Shown: positions 1-6,208, counted from the stretch's first letter. The stretch: DNA of 6,407 nucleotides from Oscillospiraceae bacterium (GCA_020024155.1 JAHHUE010000079.1:1-6407), one strand, 5' to 3'. Notes: generated by a model not told the origin, from the letters alone. Numbers and translations: made by a program.

Positions 1-66
1 CATAAATTATATTTATATATTTAATAAGATTTTATCTATAATATGCCTAAAAGTTAATAAAAAAAC

Positions 67-99
67 AAAAGTAGGTAAATTTAATATTTACCTACTTTT
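67..99 (-). terminator. Rho-independent terminator of rodA
   Basis: Two perfectly complementary 14-base arms (67-80 and 86-99) enclose a 5-base loop. Read on the minus strand, the hairpin starts a few bases after the rodA stop codon and is followed by a U-rich run (TTTTGTTTTTTTATT). A short T-run on the plus side (96-100) means it could also stop plus-strand transcription. Positions 1-66 beyond it are very AT-rich and show no gene that I can support. Confidence 0.85.
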
Positions 100-101
100 T
101 A

Positions 102-1229
102 TTAGAACAATTTTTTCTTATTATGTCTTGCCACACTTAGTGCCATGCCAATTGCGCAATATGTTGCTATAACACTTGTACCACCTGCTGAAAACAACGG
201 CCATGTAATACCGATAACAGGCAGAACAGAAAGGTTCATACCTATATTTATTATGTTTTGGAATATAAGCATTGCAAAAACCCCAACACATATAAAACTG
301 CCCTGCATGTCAGCTGAACGGTTTGCTATAAATAGAATTCTAAAACACATTATAAGTATAACTAATATAACAACAAGTATCCCTATAAATCCAACACTTT
401 CTGCCACAAAAGAAAACATAAAATCATTTTGTGGTAAAGGTACATTGTTGTGTGCATCAGTCATAAATCCTTTGCCAAAAAGTTGACCTGAGCCAATTGA
501 AACTTTACCGGAATTTTGCTGAACCAAAATAGATTTATAAGCAGGATTATCTGGAAAAAGCAAGGCAAGAATTCTATTTTTTTGATAATCACCTATTAAA
601 TCTGTAAAAAACCACGCAATAGGTGCACCAATTACAGCTACTCCGACAACAACGGCTATAAGACGCCAGCTTATACCTGCTGAAAAAAACATACTTGCAA
701 TAATAAACATATATACAAGCATTGTACCACCATCTTTTTGCAGTACAACAAATCCAAAAGGAACTGCCGCAATAAGACCAAGTTTTAAAATAACATTAAC
801 TTCATTTATATGGTCTTTGTATTTTTCCAAAAAGTGTGCCAAAGTAATAATCATACTTATTTTAAGCAATTCACTAGGCTGCAAAGTCAGCCCGCCTGGC
901 AATGCTATCCATGCTTTATTGGTTGTCCCCGGAGGTGCAAAACCAATAAAAGCTGTTAATATCATAAGAGCTATACATAACGCCATATGAACTTTATACC
1001 ACTCACAAAGTTCTCTATAATCTATCATAGAAAGCAGCACTGCAATAAGTATGCCCAATATACTTGCAATCATCTGAACTATCACAACATTTACCTTGTC
1101 AATAGCATTCATTGTCATATATATTGAATATATGCTATACACTGAAATTGCACTGCATGTCGCACACATTCCCAACAGAACAAAATCTGTTTGTTCTATA
1201 AATTCTCTAAACCACGGGTTTTTATACAT
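102..1229 (-). CDS. rodA: SEDS-family peptidoglycan polymerase, RodA type
   Basis: This is a 375-residue polytopic membrane protein with about ten hydrophobic segments. SEDS proteins polymerise glycan strands from lipid II and work with a class B penicillin-binding protein; RodA does so in sidewall elongation and FtsW/SpoVE at the septum. Visible SEDS signatures are LQPSELLKI (about 116-124), LQKDGGT (163-169), GSGQLFGKG (246-254), the loop LPQND with Asp269 at the position of the catalytic aspartate, and NIGM...LPVIGITWPLFSAGG (328-350). The length and the absence of division genes nearby favour RodA, but FtsW-like paralogues cannot be excluded. The ATG is preceded by an AAGGGGG ribosome binding site. 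The usual FSYGGSS motif reads FSAGGTS here. No penicillin-binding protein gene is adjacent. It has its own promoter (1265-1293) and terminator, so it is probably monocistronic. Confidence 0.9.
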   Translation of the reverse strand: MYKNPWFREFIEQTDFVLLGMCATCSAISVYSIYSIYMTMNAIDKVNVVIVQMIASILGILIAVLLSMIDYRELCEWYKVHMALCIALMILTAFIGFAPPGTTNKAWIALPGGLTLQPSELLKISMIITLAHFLEKYKDHINEVNVILKLGLIAAVPFGFVVLQKDGGTMLVYMFIIASMFFSAGISWRLIAVVVGVAVIGAPIAWFFTDLIGDYQKNRILALLFPDNPAYKSILVQQNSGKVSIGSGQLFGKGFMTDAHNNVPLPQNDFMFSFVAESVGFIGILVVILVILIMCFRILFIANRSADMQGSFICVGVFAMLIFQNIINIGMNLSVLPVIGITWPLFSAGGTSVIATYCAIGMALSVARHNKKKLF

Positions 1230-1264
1230 ATATCCCCCTTTTTCAATTTTATTTTATCATAGTA

Positions 1265-1293
1265 AGTATATAACATATTAAAAAATATATCAA
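1265..1293 (-). promoter_or_regulatory. Sigma-A-like promoter of rodA
   Basis: On the minus strand TTGATA (1288-1293) lies 17 bases upstream of TATACT (1265-1270). Each hexamer differs from the sigma-A consensus at one position. Transcription would start near 1258, giving a leader of about 30 bases before the rodA ATG. The promoter lies back to back with the tsaE promoter, and the two -35 boxes are separated by 9 bases. Confidence 0.7.
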
Positions 1294-1353
1294 CTTAAAT
1301 AATTGTACTATTTCTGTTTTTATGTTATATTATATAAGTTATATATAACATAT
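1267..1353. repeat. Repeated TATAACATA motif in the divergent promoter region
   Basis: The 12-mer TATATAACATAT occurs twice in direct orientation (1267-1278 and 1342-1353). A 10-base inverted copy (TATGTTATAT) lies at 1321-1330. The first copy overlaps the rodA -10 region, the inverted copy overlaps the tsaE -10 region, and the third lies just downstream of the predicted tsaE start. Relative to each transcript, both promoters therefore share the decamer TATGTTATAT. The 1321-1330 and 1343-1352 arms could also pair. It may be an operator, or simply AT-rich promoter similarity. Confidence 0.4.
1303..1331 (+). promoter_or_regulatory. Promoter of the tsaE-tsaB-rpiB-upp operon
   Basis: TTGTAC (1303-1308) and TATATT (1326-1331) are spaced by 17 bases. 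A TG dinucleotide one base upstream of the -10 box (1323-1324) makes an extended -10 element. The start site would be near 1338, leaving a leader of about 50 bases. No other strong promoter is visible further along the operon. Confidence 0.6.
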
Positions 1354-1389
1354 GAAAATTTTGTAAAATTATATCAAAGAGGTGGTATT

Positions 1390-1815
1390 TTGAAAGAATT
1401 TATATCAAATTCCAAAGAAGAAACAGTTTCTATTGCAAAAAGTATTGTTCCACTTTTAAAAAATCATGACATAATATTTTTTGATGGCGGTCTTGGAATG
1501 GGTAAAACAGCTTTTTGTCAAGGTCTTTGCGATGGTCTTGGTATAAAGGCAACAGTTACAAGCCCAACATTTGCCATTGTAAACGAATATAACGGTTTTC
1601 CTCTTAGTTTGTTTCACTTTGATATGTATCGCATTGAAAATGAGGACCAGCTCTATAATATTGGTTTTTATGATTACCTTGACTATGATGGCATTTGTGC
1701 TATTGAATGGTCAGAAAACATAAAAGACTTTTTTCACGAAAATTCTGTTACAATAAAGTTTGAAAAACTTGGTGAAAATGTAAGAAAAATCTCAATAGAA
1801 GGAGATAATTTTTAA
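1390..1815 (+). CDS. tsaE: TsaE, tRNA t6A biosynthesis ATPase
   Basis: This is a P-loop ATPase that works with TsaB and TsaD to place the threonylcarbamoyl group on A37 of ANN-decoding tRNAs. I chose the TTG at 1390 as the start because it sits 5 bases after a good GAGGTG ribosome binding site (1379-1384). It gives 141 residues, close to family size, beginning MKEFISNSKEET. The open frame continues upstream to 1303, but that part runs through the promoter and has no conserved sequence. Visible motifs are the Walker A GGLGMGKT (33-40), TSPTF (57-61), HFDMYR (76-81) and AIEWSEN (104-110), all typical of TsaE. The Walker A differs from the common GDLGAGKT at its second residue. The stop codon overlaps the tsaB start (TAATG), so the two are probably translationally coupled. 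Confidence 0.93.
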   Translation: MKEFISNSKEETVSIAKSIVPLLKNHDIIFFDGGLGMGKTAFCQGLCDGLGIKATVTSPTFAIVNEYNGFPLSLFHFDMYRIENEDQLYNIGFYDYLDYDGICAIEWSENIKDFFHENSVTIKFEKLGENVRKISIEGDNF

Positions 1816-2483
1816 TGATTATTTTAGGTGTGGATTGCAGCAGCAAACAAGGCAGTGTTGCTATTGTAAGAGATGACAAGCCTTTATACCAATGTGTTTA
1901 TGATTCAAATATGACACATTCACAAAATTTGCTTTCTCTTATAGAAAACAGTATGTCAATATGTGGGCTTACAACAAATGATATAGATTTATTTGCAGTT
2001 ACACTTGGCCCTGGTTCTTTTACAGGTTTAAGAATAGGAATTGCTCTTGTAAAAGGCATGGCAATGGCAACAAATAAAAAGTGTGTTGGAGTGTCATCTC
2101 TCAAAGCTATGGCTGCCGGATGCGATTTTGATGGTGTTGTTATTCCTTGTTTTGATGCAAGAAGAAATCAGATATACTGCAATATTACAGAAAACGGAAA
2201 TTTAATAGTTGAAGATGATTGTATTATAGTTGATAAGTTGAACGAATTTGTATCTAATTGTCAAAAAAATATATTTTTTGTTGGAGATGGCAAGGATTTA
2301 TGCTATAATAAATATGGAAATTTACCTAATGTAAAAAAACATTCTGTTCAGATGCCTTGTATAGCTATGGGAGCGTGTATTTTGGCAAAAGATATGCCAG
2401 AACAAACACACTTTGACCTATCTCCTAGTTATTTAAGACTATCACAAGCAGAACGAGAATTAAAGGAGAAAAATAAATGTTAG
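1815..2483 (+). CDS. tsaB: TsaB, tRNA t6A biosynthesis scaffold protein
   Basis: TsaB is an actin-like (ASKHA-fold) relative of TsaD. It forms a heterodimer with TsaD and helps TsaE drive t6A synthesis in the cytoplasm; it is not itself the transferase. The 222-residue protein opens with the phosphate-loop-like MIILGVDCSSKQGSVAI. It carries THSQNLL (34-40, matching the family HSE/HSQ-xLL motif) and TLGPGSFTGLRIG (63-75), the hallmark of TsaB. The C-terminal SPSYLRLSQAERE is a typical family ending. The start overlaps the tsaE stop by one base and has an AAGGAGA site at 1799-1805. The 3' end overlaps rpiB by 7 bases. In many bacteria rimI and tsaD follow here; they do not in this window. Confidence 0.95.
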   Translation: MIILGVDCSSKQGSVAIVRDDKPLYQCVYDSNMTHSQNLLSLIENSMSICGLTTNDIDLFAVTLGPGSFTGLRIGIALVKGMAMATNKKCVGVSSLKAMAAGCDFDGVVIPCFDARRNQIYCNITENGNLIVEDDCIIVDKLNEFVSNCQKNIFFVGDGKDLCYNKYGNLPNVKKHSVQMPCIAMGACILAKDMPEQTHFDLSPSYLRLSQAERELKEKNKC

Positions 2484-2914
2484 TATTAGCAGCTGACCAT
2501 GGCGGTTATCTTTTAAAAGAAGAAGTTAAAAAACATCTTGAAAAAAATGGTGTTGAATTTATTGATGTAGGAACTCACAGCGCAGATAGTGTTGACTATC
2601 CTGATATTGCTAAGTCTGGTTGTGAAAAAATAATCAGTGGTGAATGTGACAAAGGTATTTTCTTCTGTGGCACAGGTGTTGGTATTTCAATTGCTGCAAA
2701 TAAAGTTAAAGGTATAAGAGCTTGTTGTTGTAGTGACCATTTCAGTGCAAAATATACTCGTCTTCATAATGATGCAAATGTTTTGTGTATGGGTGGCAGA
2801 GTTGTTGGTGCCGGTGTTGCATGTGAATTGGTTGATTTGTTCCTCAATACAGAATTTGAAGGTGGACGCCACGCAAACAGAGTAAATAAAATTATGGAAA
2901 TGGAAAACAAATAG
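2477..2914 (+). CDS. rpiB: Ribose-5-phosphate isomerase B
   Basis: This cytoplasmic enzyme interconverts ribose 5-phosphate and ribulose 5-phosphate in the non-oxidative pentose phosphate pathway. The 145 residues match the family's usual length and cover it from end to end. Visible are AADHGG (5-10), VDYPD (39-43), CGTGVGIS (64-71) with the catalytic base Cys64 and Thr66, RLHNDANVL (95-103) with His97 and Asn98, and the phosphate-binding arginines in GGRHANR (Arg131, Arg135). The active-site cysteine argues for RpiB rather than the related LacA/LacB galactose-6-phosphate isomerase subunits. Its ribosome binding site AAAGGAGAA (2462-2470) lies inside the end of tsaB, and the reading frames overlap by 7 bases. 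It supplies ribose 5-phosphate, the precursor of the PRPP used by the next gene. Confidence 0.96.
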   Translation: MLVLAADHGGYLLKEEVKKHLEKNGVEFIDVGTHSADSVDYPDIAKSGCEKIISGECDKGIFFCGTGVGISIAANKVKGIRACCCSDHFSAKYTRLHNDANVLCMGGRVVGAGVACELVDLFLNTEFEGGRHANRVNKIMEMENK

Positions 2915-2926
2915 GAGATTTTTACT

Positions 2927-3556
2927 ATGGCTAAAACATTGATATTAAATCACCCTCTTATTCAGCATAAAATTGCTATTATGCGTGATAAAACAACTGG
3001 TACAAAAGCATTTAAAGAACTTGCAAAAGAAATTTCAATGCTTATGTGTTATGAAGCTACAAGAAATTTGGCTACAAAAGATAAAGAAATAGAAACACCA
3101 ATAACAAAAACCACTTGCAAAGTTCTTGCAGGTAGAAAACTTGCTGTTGTTCCAATTCTTCGTGCTGGTCTTGGTATGGTTGATGGTATGCTTGCATTGA
3201 TTCCATCTGCAAAAGTTGGACATATTGGTCTGTACCGTAATGAAGAAACTCTTGAACCTGTTGAATATTACTGCAAAATGCCAAGTGATATTGAAGAAAG
3301 AGATGTTTTTGTTGTTGACCCAATGCTTGCAACCGGTGGCAGTGCTTGTGATGCTATTAAGCTTATAAAACAAAAAGGTGCAAAAAATATTAAATTCCTT
3401 TGTTTAATTGCTGCACCAGAAGGTATTAAAAAATTAGAAGAAACACATCCAGATGTTGATATTTTCTGTGCTTCTCTTGATGAAAAGCTTAATGAACACG
3501 GATATATTGTTCCAGGTCTTGGCGATGCTGGTGACAGAATTTTTGGTACAAAATAA
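2927..3556 (+). CDS. upp: Uracil phosphoribosyltransferase
   Basis: This salvage enzyme converts uracil and PRPP to UMP and pyrophosphate in the cytoplasm. The 209-residue protein is full length. Visible are KTTGTKAFKEL (22-32), VVPILRAGLGMVDGM (74-88), the PRPP-binding loop VVDPMLATGGS (129-139) and the uracil-binding C-terminal segment GYIVPGLGDAGDR (192-204), all characteristic of bacterial Upp. The ribosome binding site AGGAGA (2913-2918) overlaps the rpiB stop codon and lies 8 bases before the ATG, so translation of the two genes is likely linked. It is the last gene of the operon and is followed at once by a terminator. No attenuator or PyrR-type leader is visible. Confidence 0.97.
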   Translation: MAKTLILNHPLIQHKIAIMRDKTTGTKAFKELAKEISMLMCYEATRNLATKDKEIETPITKTTCKVLAGRKLAVVPILRAGLGMVDGMLALIPSAKVGHIGLYRNEETLEPVEYYCKMPSDIEERDVFVVDPMLATGGSACDAIKLIKQKGAKNIKFLCLIAAPEGIKKLEETHPDVDIFCASLDEKLNEHGYIVPGLGDAGDRIFGTK

Positions 3557-3567
3557 TAACATAATTT

Positions 3568-3595
3568 AAGGTCTGAATAAATTTATTCAGACCTT
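3568..3595 (+). terminator. Terminator of the tsaE-upp operon
   Basis: This is a 28-base perfect palindrome (14-base arms beginning AAGGTCTGAATAAA) starting 11 bases after the upp stop codon. It is followed by further T residues (3594-3598 is a run of five). The G/C-containing base of the stem followed by U residues is the standard intrinsic terminator layout on the plus strand. Confidence 0.9.
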
Positions 3596-3651
3596 TTTAT
3601 TATATATTACTTTTTGAGGTTAAAATCATAATTTATTAAATCAAACACTAA

Positions 3652-3682
3652 AAAAGCATCTGATAAATTATCAGATGCTTTT
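3652..3682 (-). terminator. Terminator of the zinc-ribbon gene
   Basis: Two 15-base arms (3652-3666 and 3668-3682, AAAAGCATCTGATAA and its complement) form a hairpin. In practice a few central A/T pairs would open as the loop. It lies 24 bases past the zinc-ribbon stop codon on the minus strand and is followed there by a run of T residues. The plus side also has TTTTCTATTTT, so it probably works in both directions and backs up the upp terminator. Confidence 0.85.
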
Positions 3683-3706
3683 CTATTTTATCTAAATAAC
3701 TAGATA

Positions 3707-3982
3707 TTATTCACCTTTTTCAGCTGCAAAGCATTCGCTGCAGAGAACTGGTCTGTCTTCTCTTGGTTTAAATGGAACTCTTGCTTCTTTGCCACATTTT
3801 GCACATGTAGATGTGAAGTATTCTCTTTGACCACGAGTCTGATTTTTTCTTGCATCACGGCAAGATTTACATCTTTGTGGTTCGTTTTCAAAACCTCTTT
3901 CTGCATAAAATTCTTGTTCACCTGCTGTAAATGTGAATTCTTGTCCGCAATCTTTGCAAACTAATGTTTTGTCTTGATACAT
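3707..3982 (-). CDS. Small double zinc-ribbon protein
   Basis: This 91-residue soluble protein has four CxxC pairs. C9/C12 with C38/C41 form a first ribbon with a 25-residue insert. C60/C63 with C81/C84 form a second ribbon with a 17-residue insert. The start MYQDKTLVCKDCGQEFTFT and the segment VPFKPREDRPVLCSECF match, from memory, a widespread family of uncharacterised zinc-ribbon proteins in Clostridia and related bacteria. Its function is unknown; the basic linker between ribbons (RDARKNQTRGQR, 42-53) would allow nucleic-acid binding, but that is inference. The ATG has a good AAAGGAGAG site 8 bases upstream. It lies 116 bases downstream of the sigma factor gene on the same strand. A weak extended -10-like TGGTTTAAT near 4025-4033 is the only promoter hint, so co-transcription with the sigma gene is plausible. 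Confidence 0.88.
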   Translation of the reverse strand: MYQDKTLVCKDCGQEFTFTAGEQEFYAERGFENEPQRCKSCRDARKNQTRGQREYFTSTCAKCGKEARVPFKPREDRPVLCSECFAAEKGE

Positions 3983-4081
3983 TGGGTATCTCTCCTTTTA
4001 AAAAATGTATTTCGCCCTTGAGAATTAAACCAATGCTATGCGTGTGCAGGCGCTTTGCTTTAAATAACTTGGGCATTATAT

Positions 4082-4102
4082 ATAAAGACACTGTGTCTTT
4101 AT
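4082..4102 (-). other. Hairpin overlapping the sigma factor stop codon
   Basis: Ten-base arms (ATAAAGACAC and GTGTCTTTAT) flank a single central base; the real loop would be larger. The minus-strand stop codon of the sigma gene lies inside the structure. What follows is TATATAATGCCC rather than a U-tract, so it is at best a weak terminator. It could be an mRNA-stabilising or attenuating hairpin between the sigma and zinc-ribbon cistrons. Confidence 0.4.
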
Positions 4103-4635
4103 TTCCTGAGTTTTTTATGAATGCGTTGTATGGCATTATTTATAGATTTTTCGTCTTTTTTTGTCATATCTGCAATTTCTTTATATGAGTACTGCATTGT
4201 GTACAGACTAAAAACCAAAAATTCAAACTTAGATAATTTTTCTTTTGCAGTTCTTATAAATTCTTTATTTTGCTCTTTTACAAGGAAATTCGCTTCAAGA
4301 TTATTATAAAAATCTTCTTCACTTATAGTTTTTGCATTTGTAAGAATTTGATGCTTTTGACTTTGGCTTGATTTATATGCAGTTATGATATTGTTTAAAA
4401 TACATTTTTTTGCGTAGGTAGAGAAACTTGCACTGTTGTTTGGCGAGTAACTTATAATTGCTTTGAATAACCCCACATTTCCTTCTTGTACGGCGTCTTC
4501 AAAATCAAAGTTTGGAGTACGAAACTTGTGTGCGCAAATATCTATTGAATCTTTAAACTCTTTAAATATATATTCTATATCTTTATATGAACCTTGTTTT
4601 GCAAGAGCCACATGTTGCTCCAATTCGCTTTGCAC
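4099..4635 (-). CDS. SigH-like sigma-70 family RNA polymerase sigma factor
   Basis: This 178-residue protein resembles the SigH (Spo0H) branch of sigma-70 factors, which direct RNA polymerase to alternative promoters. Region 2 is seen in DFEDAVQEGNVGLFKAI (44-60, family E-D-x-x-Q-E-G-x-x-G-L-x-K-A-I), then SASFSTYAKKCILNNIITAYK (68-88) and SQKH (92-95). Region 4 covers about 133-177, with SYKEIAD (150-156) and KSINNAIQRIHKKL (163-176) as the helix-turn-helix. It is shorter than typical SigH (a little over 200 residues) and differs at many positions in the DNA-facing segments. The usual spo0H neighbours (secE, nusG, rpmG, rlmB) are absent, so I read it as a paralogue, not spo0H. The start is GTG, chosen for the GAGGT site 7 bases upstream. 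An exact-consensus sigma-A promoter precedes it. No anti-sigma gene is adjacent. Confidence 0.88.
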   Translation of the reverse strand: MQSELEQHVALAKQGSYKDIEYIFKEFKDSIDICAHKFRTPNFDFEDAVQEGNVGLFKAIISYSPNNSASFSTYAKKCILNNIITAYKSSQSQKHQILTNAKTISEEDFYNNLEANFLVKEQNKEFIRTAKEKLSKFEFLVFSLYTMQYSYKEIADMTKKDEKSINNAIQRIHKKLRK

Positions 4636-4696
4636 CTATGATACCTCAAAACATATTTTATACTACCTAATAATAGTCTTTTCCTTAATATATTGT

Positions 4697-4725
4697 ATTA
4701 TACAAAACTTTTTCACTTATGTCAA
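4697..4725 (-). promoter_or_regulatory. Exact-consensus sigma-A promoter of the sigma factor gene
   Basis: On the minus strand TTGACA (4720-4725), a 17-base spacer and TATAAT (4697-4702) match the housekeeping promoter consensus at every position. The start site would be near 4690, giving a leader of about 55 bases before the GTG at 4635. This predicts strong basal transcription by the housekeeping polymerase, unless repressed. Confidence 0.85.
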
Positions 4726-4761
4726 ATATTTTTGTCGTTTTATATAATGTTGTTTTTTTAA

Positions 4762-6129
4762 CTAAAAATCTTCTCTCGTAACTACCCTTATCCATCTCTT
4801 TGATATAATTCTCCATATCTCAATTGCTATCTTTATGAACATATCGCATCTCATAGATAAGTATATAATTGCTGCCGGAGCCTTAACTACAAACGCTAAT
4901 ATTATGCTTAAAGGTATGTTTATAATCCACATACCTCCACCGTCAAGCATAAGTGCAAGTCTTGTATCGCCACCACCTCTTAAAACACCAACTATGTTTA
5001 CAATATCTATTGCGAGCAATGGTTGGATAAACACCAAAATCTGTAACATATCGTATGCAACTTGTTTTGCTTGTGGAGTTATATCGTAAATGCCGATAAA
5101 CGCATCTTTTACCAAAAATGTGATTGTTGCTGTAATAAGACCAGAGCACAATGCCACTAAATTAAATGTAAATGCTGTTTTTTCTGCTCTTTCAATTTTT
5201 CCTTGCCCAATTGTTTTGCCACAGATAACTGCTGCTGCATTGGCAATACCAAATGTAAATACAGAAACCAATTGATATAAAACTGAAACTACGCTGTTTG
5301 CTGCAACGAATGTTGAGCCTATTCTGCCCATAATCATACCTGTTGCAACACTGCCCATTCCCCATATAAATTCATTTCCCATAACCGGCAGTGAATGTTT
5401 TGCAAAGTCTGGCAGAAGTTTTTTATCAATTTTAAACATACAATGTAATTTATATCCAACTTTATTTTCTATAAAATACATATATATCATTGCTGCTATA
5501 AATTCAAATATTCTTGCTGAAACTGTTCCAATGGCTGCACCTTGTACTCCAAGAGCCGGAGCACCAAATTTACCAAATATAAACATATAGTTTATTGCCA
5601 CATTAACAAAAAATGACATTACATAAATTCTGGTACTTACAACAACTTGTTCAACTGCTCTAAGTGCAATAAAATAACTTGATGAAAGTGCATAAAAAAC
5701 AAAACCAACAGATAATGTTTTTAGATATAAAGCACTAGCTGTTATAACTTCTTTTTCATTTGAAAACATAGACATTATCTGTGTTGGAAAGAAAAATGAT
5801 ACAATTGTTAAAATTAAAGCTAATATAAATGAAAACATACAGGATATTCTCATTACACGGCGTATTACTTCGGTCTGTCCTTTTCCCCAATATTGAGAAA
5901 TCAAAACAGCTGCACCTCCACTAATACCAAAAATTGCAACCATCATAAAAAAGAAAGGCTGTCCACCAAGGCTTGCGCCGGAAACAGCTATATCTCCAAG
6001 TTGTCCAAGCATAATTGTATCCATTGCGGTTACACCACTACTTATAACATTTTGAATTGCAATAGGCAAGGCTATGGATATAACAGATATAAAAAATTCT
6101 TTTTCAAATAAAAAATGTTTTTTTAGCAT
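4762..6129 (-). CDS. MATE-family multidrug/cation efflux transporter
   Basis: This 455-residue integral membrane protein has the length and about twelve hydrophobic segments of MATE transporters, which export drugs or metabolites in exchange for Na+ or H+. The first segment has the conserved proline in IALPIAIQNV (Pro22). It is followed by GVTAMDTIMLGQLGD (32-46), the typical TM1-TM2 signature with Asp37. The N-half loop ISGGAAVLISQYWGKGQ and the corresponding C-half AAAVICGKTIGQGK reflect the duplicated six-helix halves. GVLRGGGDTR (381-390) matches the family R-G-x-G-D-T motif. The substrate cannot be predicted. The ATG has an AAAGGAGAG site. No convincing promoter lies in the 50 bases between it and the tRNA terminator, and no terminator separates it from the sigma gene 126 bases downstream. 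Confidence 0.93.
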   Translation of the reverse strand: MLKKHFLFEKEFFISVISIALPIAIQNVISSGVTAMDTIMLGQLGDIAVSGASLGGQPFFFMMVAIFGISGGAAVLISQYWGKGQTEVIRRVMRISCMFSFILALILTIVSFFFPTQIMSMFSNEKEVITASALYLKTLSVGFVFYALSSSYFIALRAVEQVVVSTRIYVMSFFVNVAINYMFIFGKFGAPALGVQGAAIGTVSARIFEFIAAMIYMYFIENKVGYKLHCMFKIDKKLLPDFAKHSLPVMGNEFIWGMGSVATGMIMGRIGSTFVAANSVVSVLYQLVSVFTFGIANAAAVICGKTIGQGKIERAEKTAFTFNLVALCSGLITATITFLVKDAFIGIYDITPQAKQVAYDMLQILVFIQPLLAIDIVNIVGVLRGGGDTRLALMLDGGGMWIINIPLSIILAFVVKAPAAIIYLSMRCDMFIKIAIEIWRIISKRWIRVVTREDF

Positions 6130-6181
6130 AGTCTCTCCTTTTTCAAAATAAATATGGATTTATTAAAAAATTGTATAAAAA

Positions 6182-6208
6182 AAGCTCTCACTTTAAAAGT
6201 GAGAGCTT
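6182..6208 (-). terminator. Terminator directly abutting tRNA-Leu
   Basis: Thirteen-base arms (6182-6194 and 6196-6208, AAGCTCTCACTTT and its complement) form a stable hairpin. On the minus strand it is followed by seven T residues and a second T-run. Its first base (6208) is the terminal A of the tRNA CCA end, so hairpin and tRNA overlap by one base. It separates the tRNA transcript from the MATE gene downstream. Confidence 0.9.

Noticed and set aside
37..42. TATAAT near the left edge as a plus-strand promoter
   Set aside because: No acceptable -35 hexamer lies 16-18 bases upstream, and only a terminator and the end of rodA lie downstream.
145..486. Open frame of 113 codons on the plus strand
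   Set aside because: It lies wholly antisense to rodA, has no ribosome binding site and no recognisable protein features; a shadow of a hydrophobic-protein gene.
3035..3373. Minus-strand open frames opposite upp
   Set aside because: Composition is rich in F, N, C and T as expected for the complement of a coding strand; no start signal and no family resemblance.
3700..3921. Second minus-strand frame overlapping the zinc-ribbon gene
   Set aside because: It is a frame-shifted reading of the zinc-ribbon gene; the CxxC-containing frame has the ribosome binding site and the conserved residues.
3983..4098. Possible riboswitch or structured leader upstream of the zinc-ribbon gene
   Set aside because: I find only short 4-base complementary segments (GCCC/GGGC) and no recognisable conserved riboswitch core.
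4641..4680. Two-codon ORF (ATG TTT TGA) in the sigma gene leader, ending at its ribosome binding site
   Set aside because: Such mini-ORFs are expected by chance in AT-rich leaders and no separate ribosome binding site precedes it.
4665..4690. AAGGAAAA in the sigma gene leader as a possible SigH-type -35 for autoregulation
   Set aside because: No GAAT-type -10 element follows at a suitable distance, and the first position of the -35 consensus does not fit.
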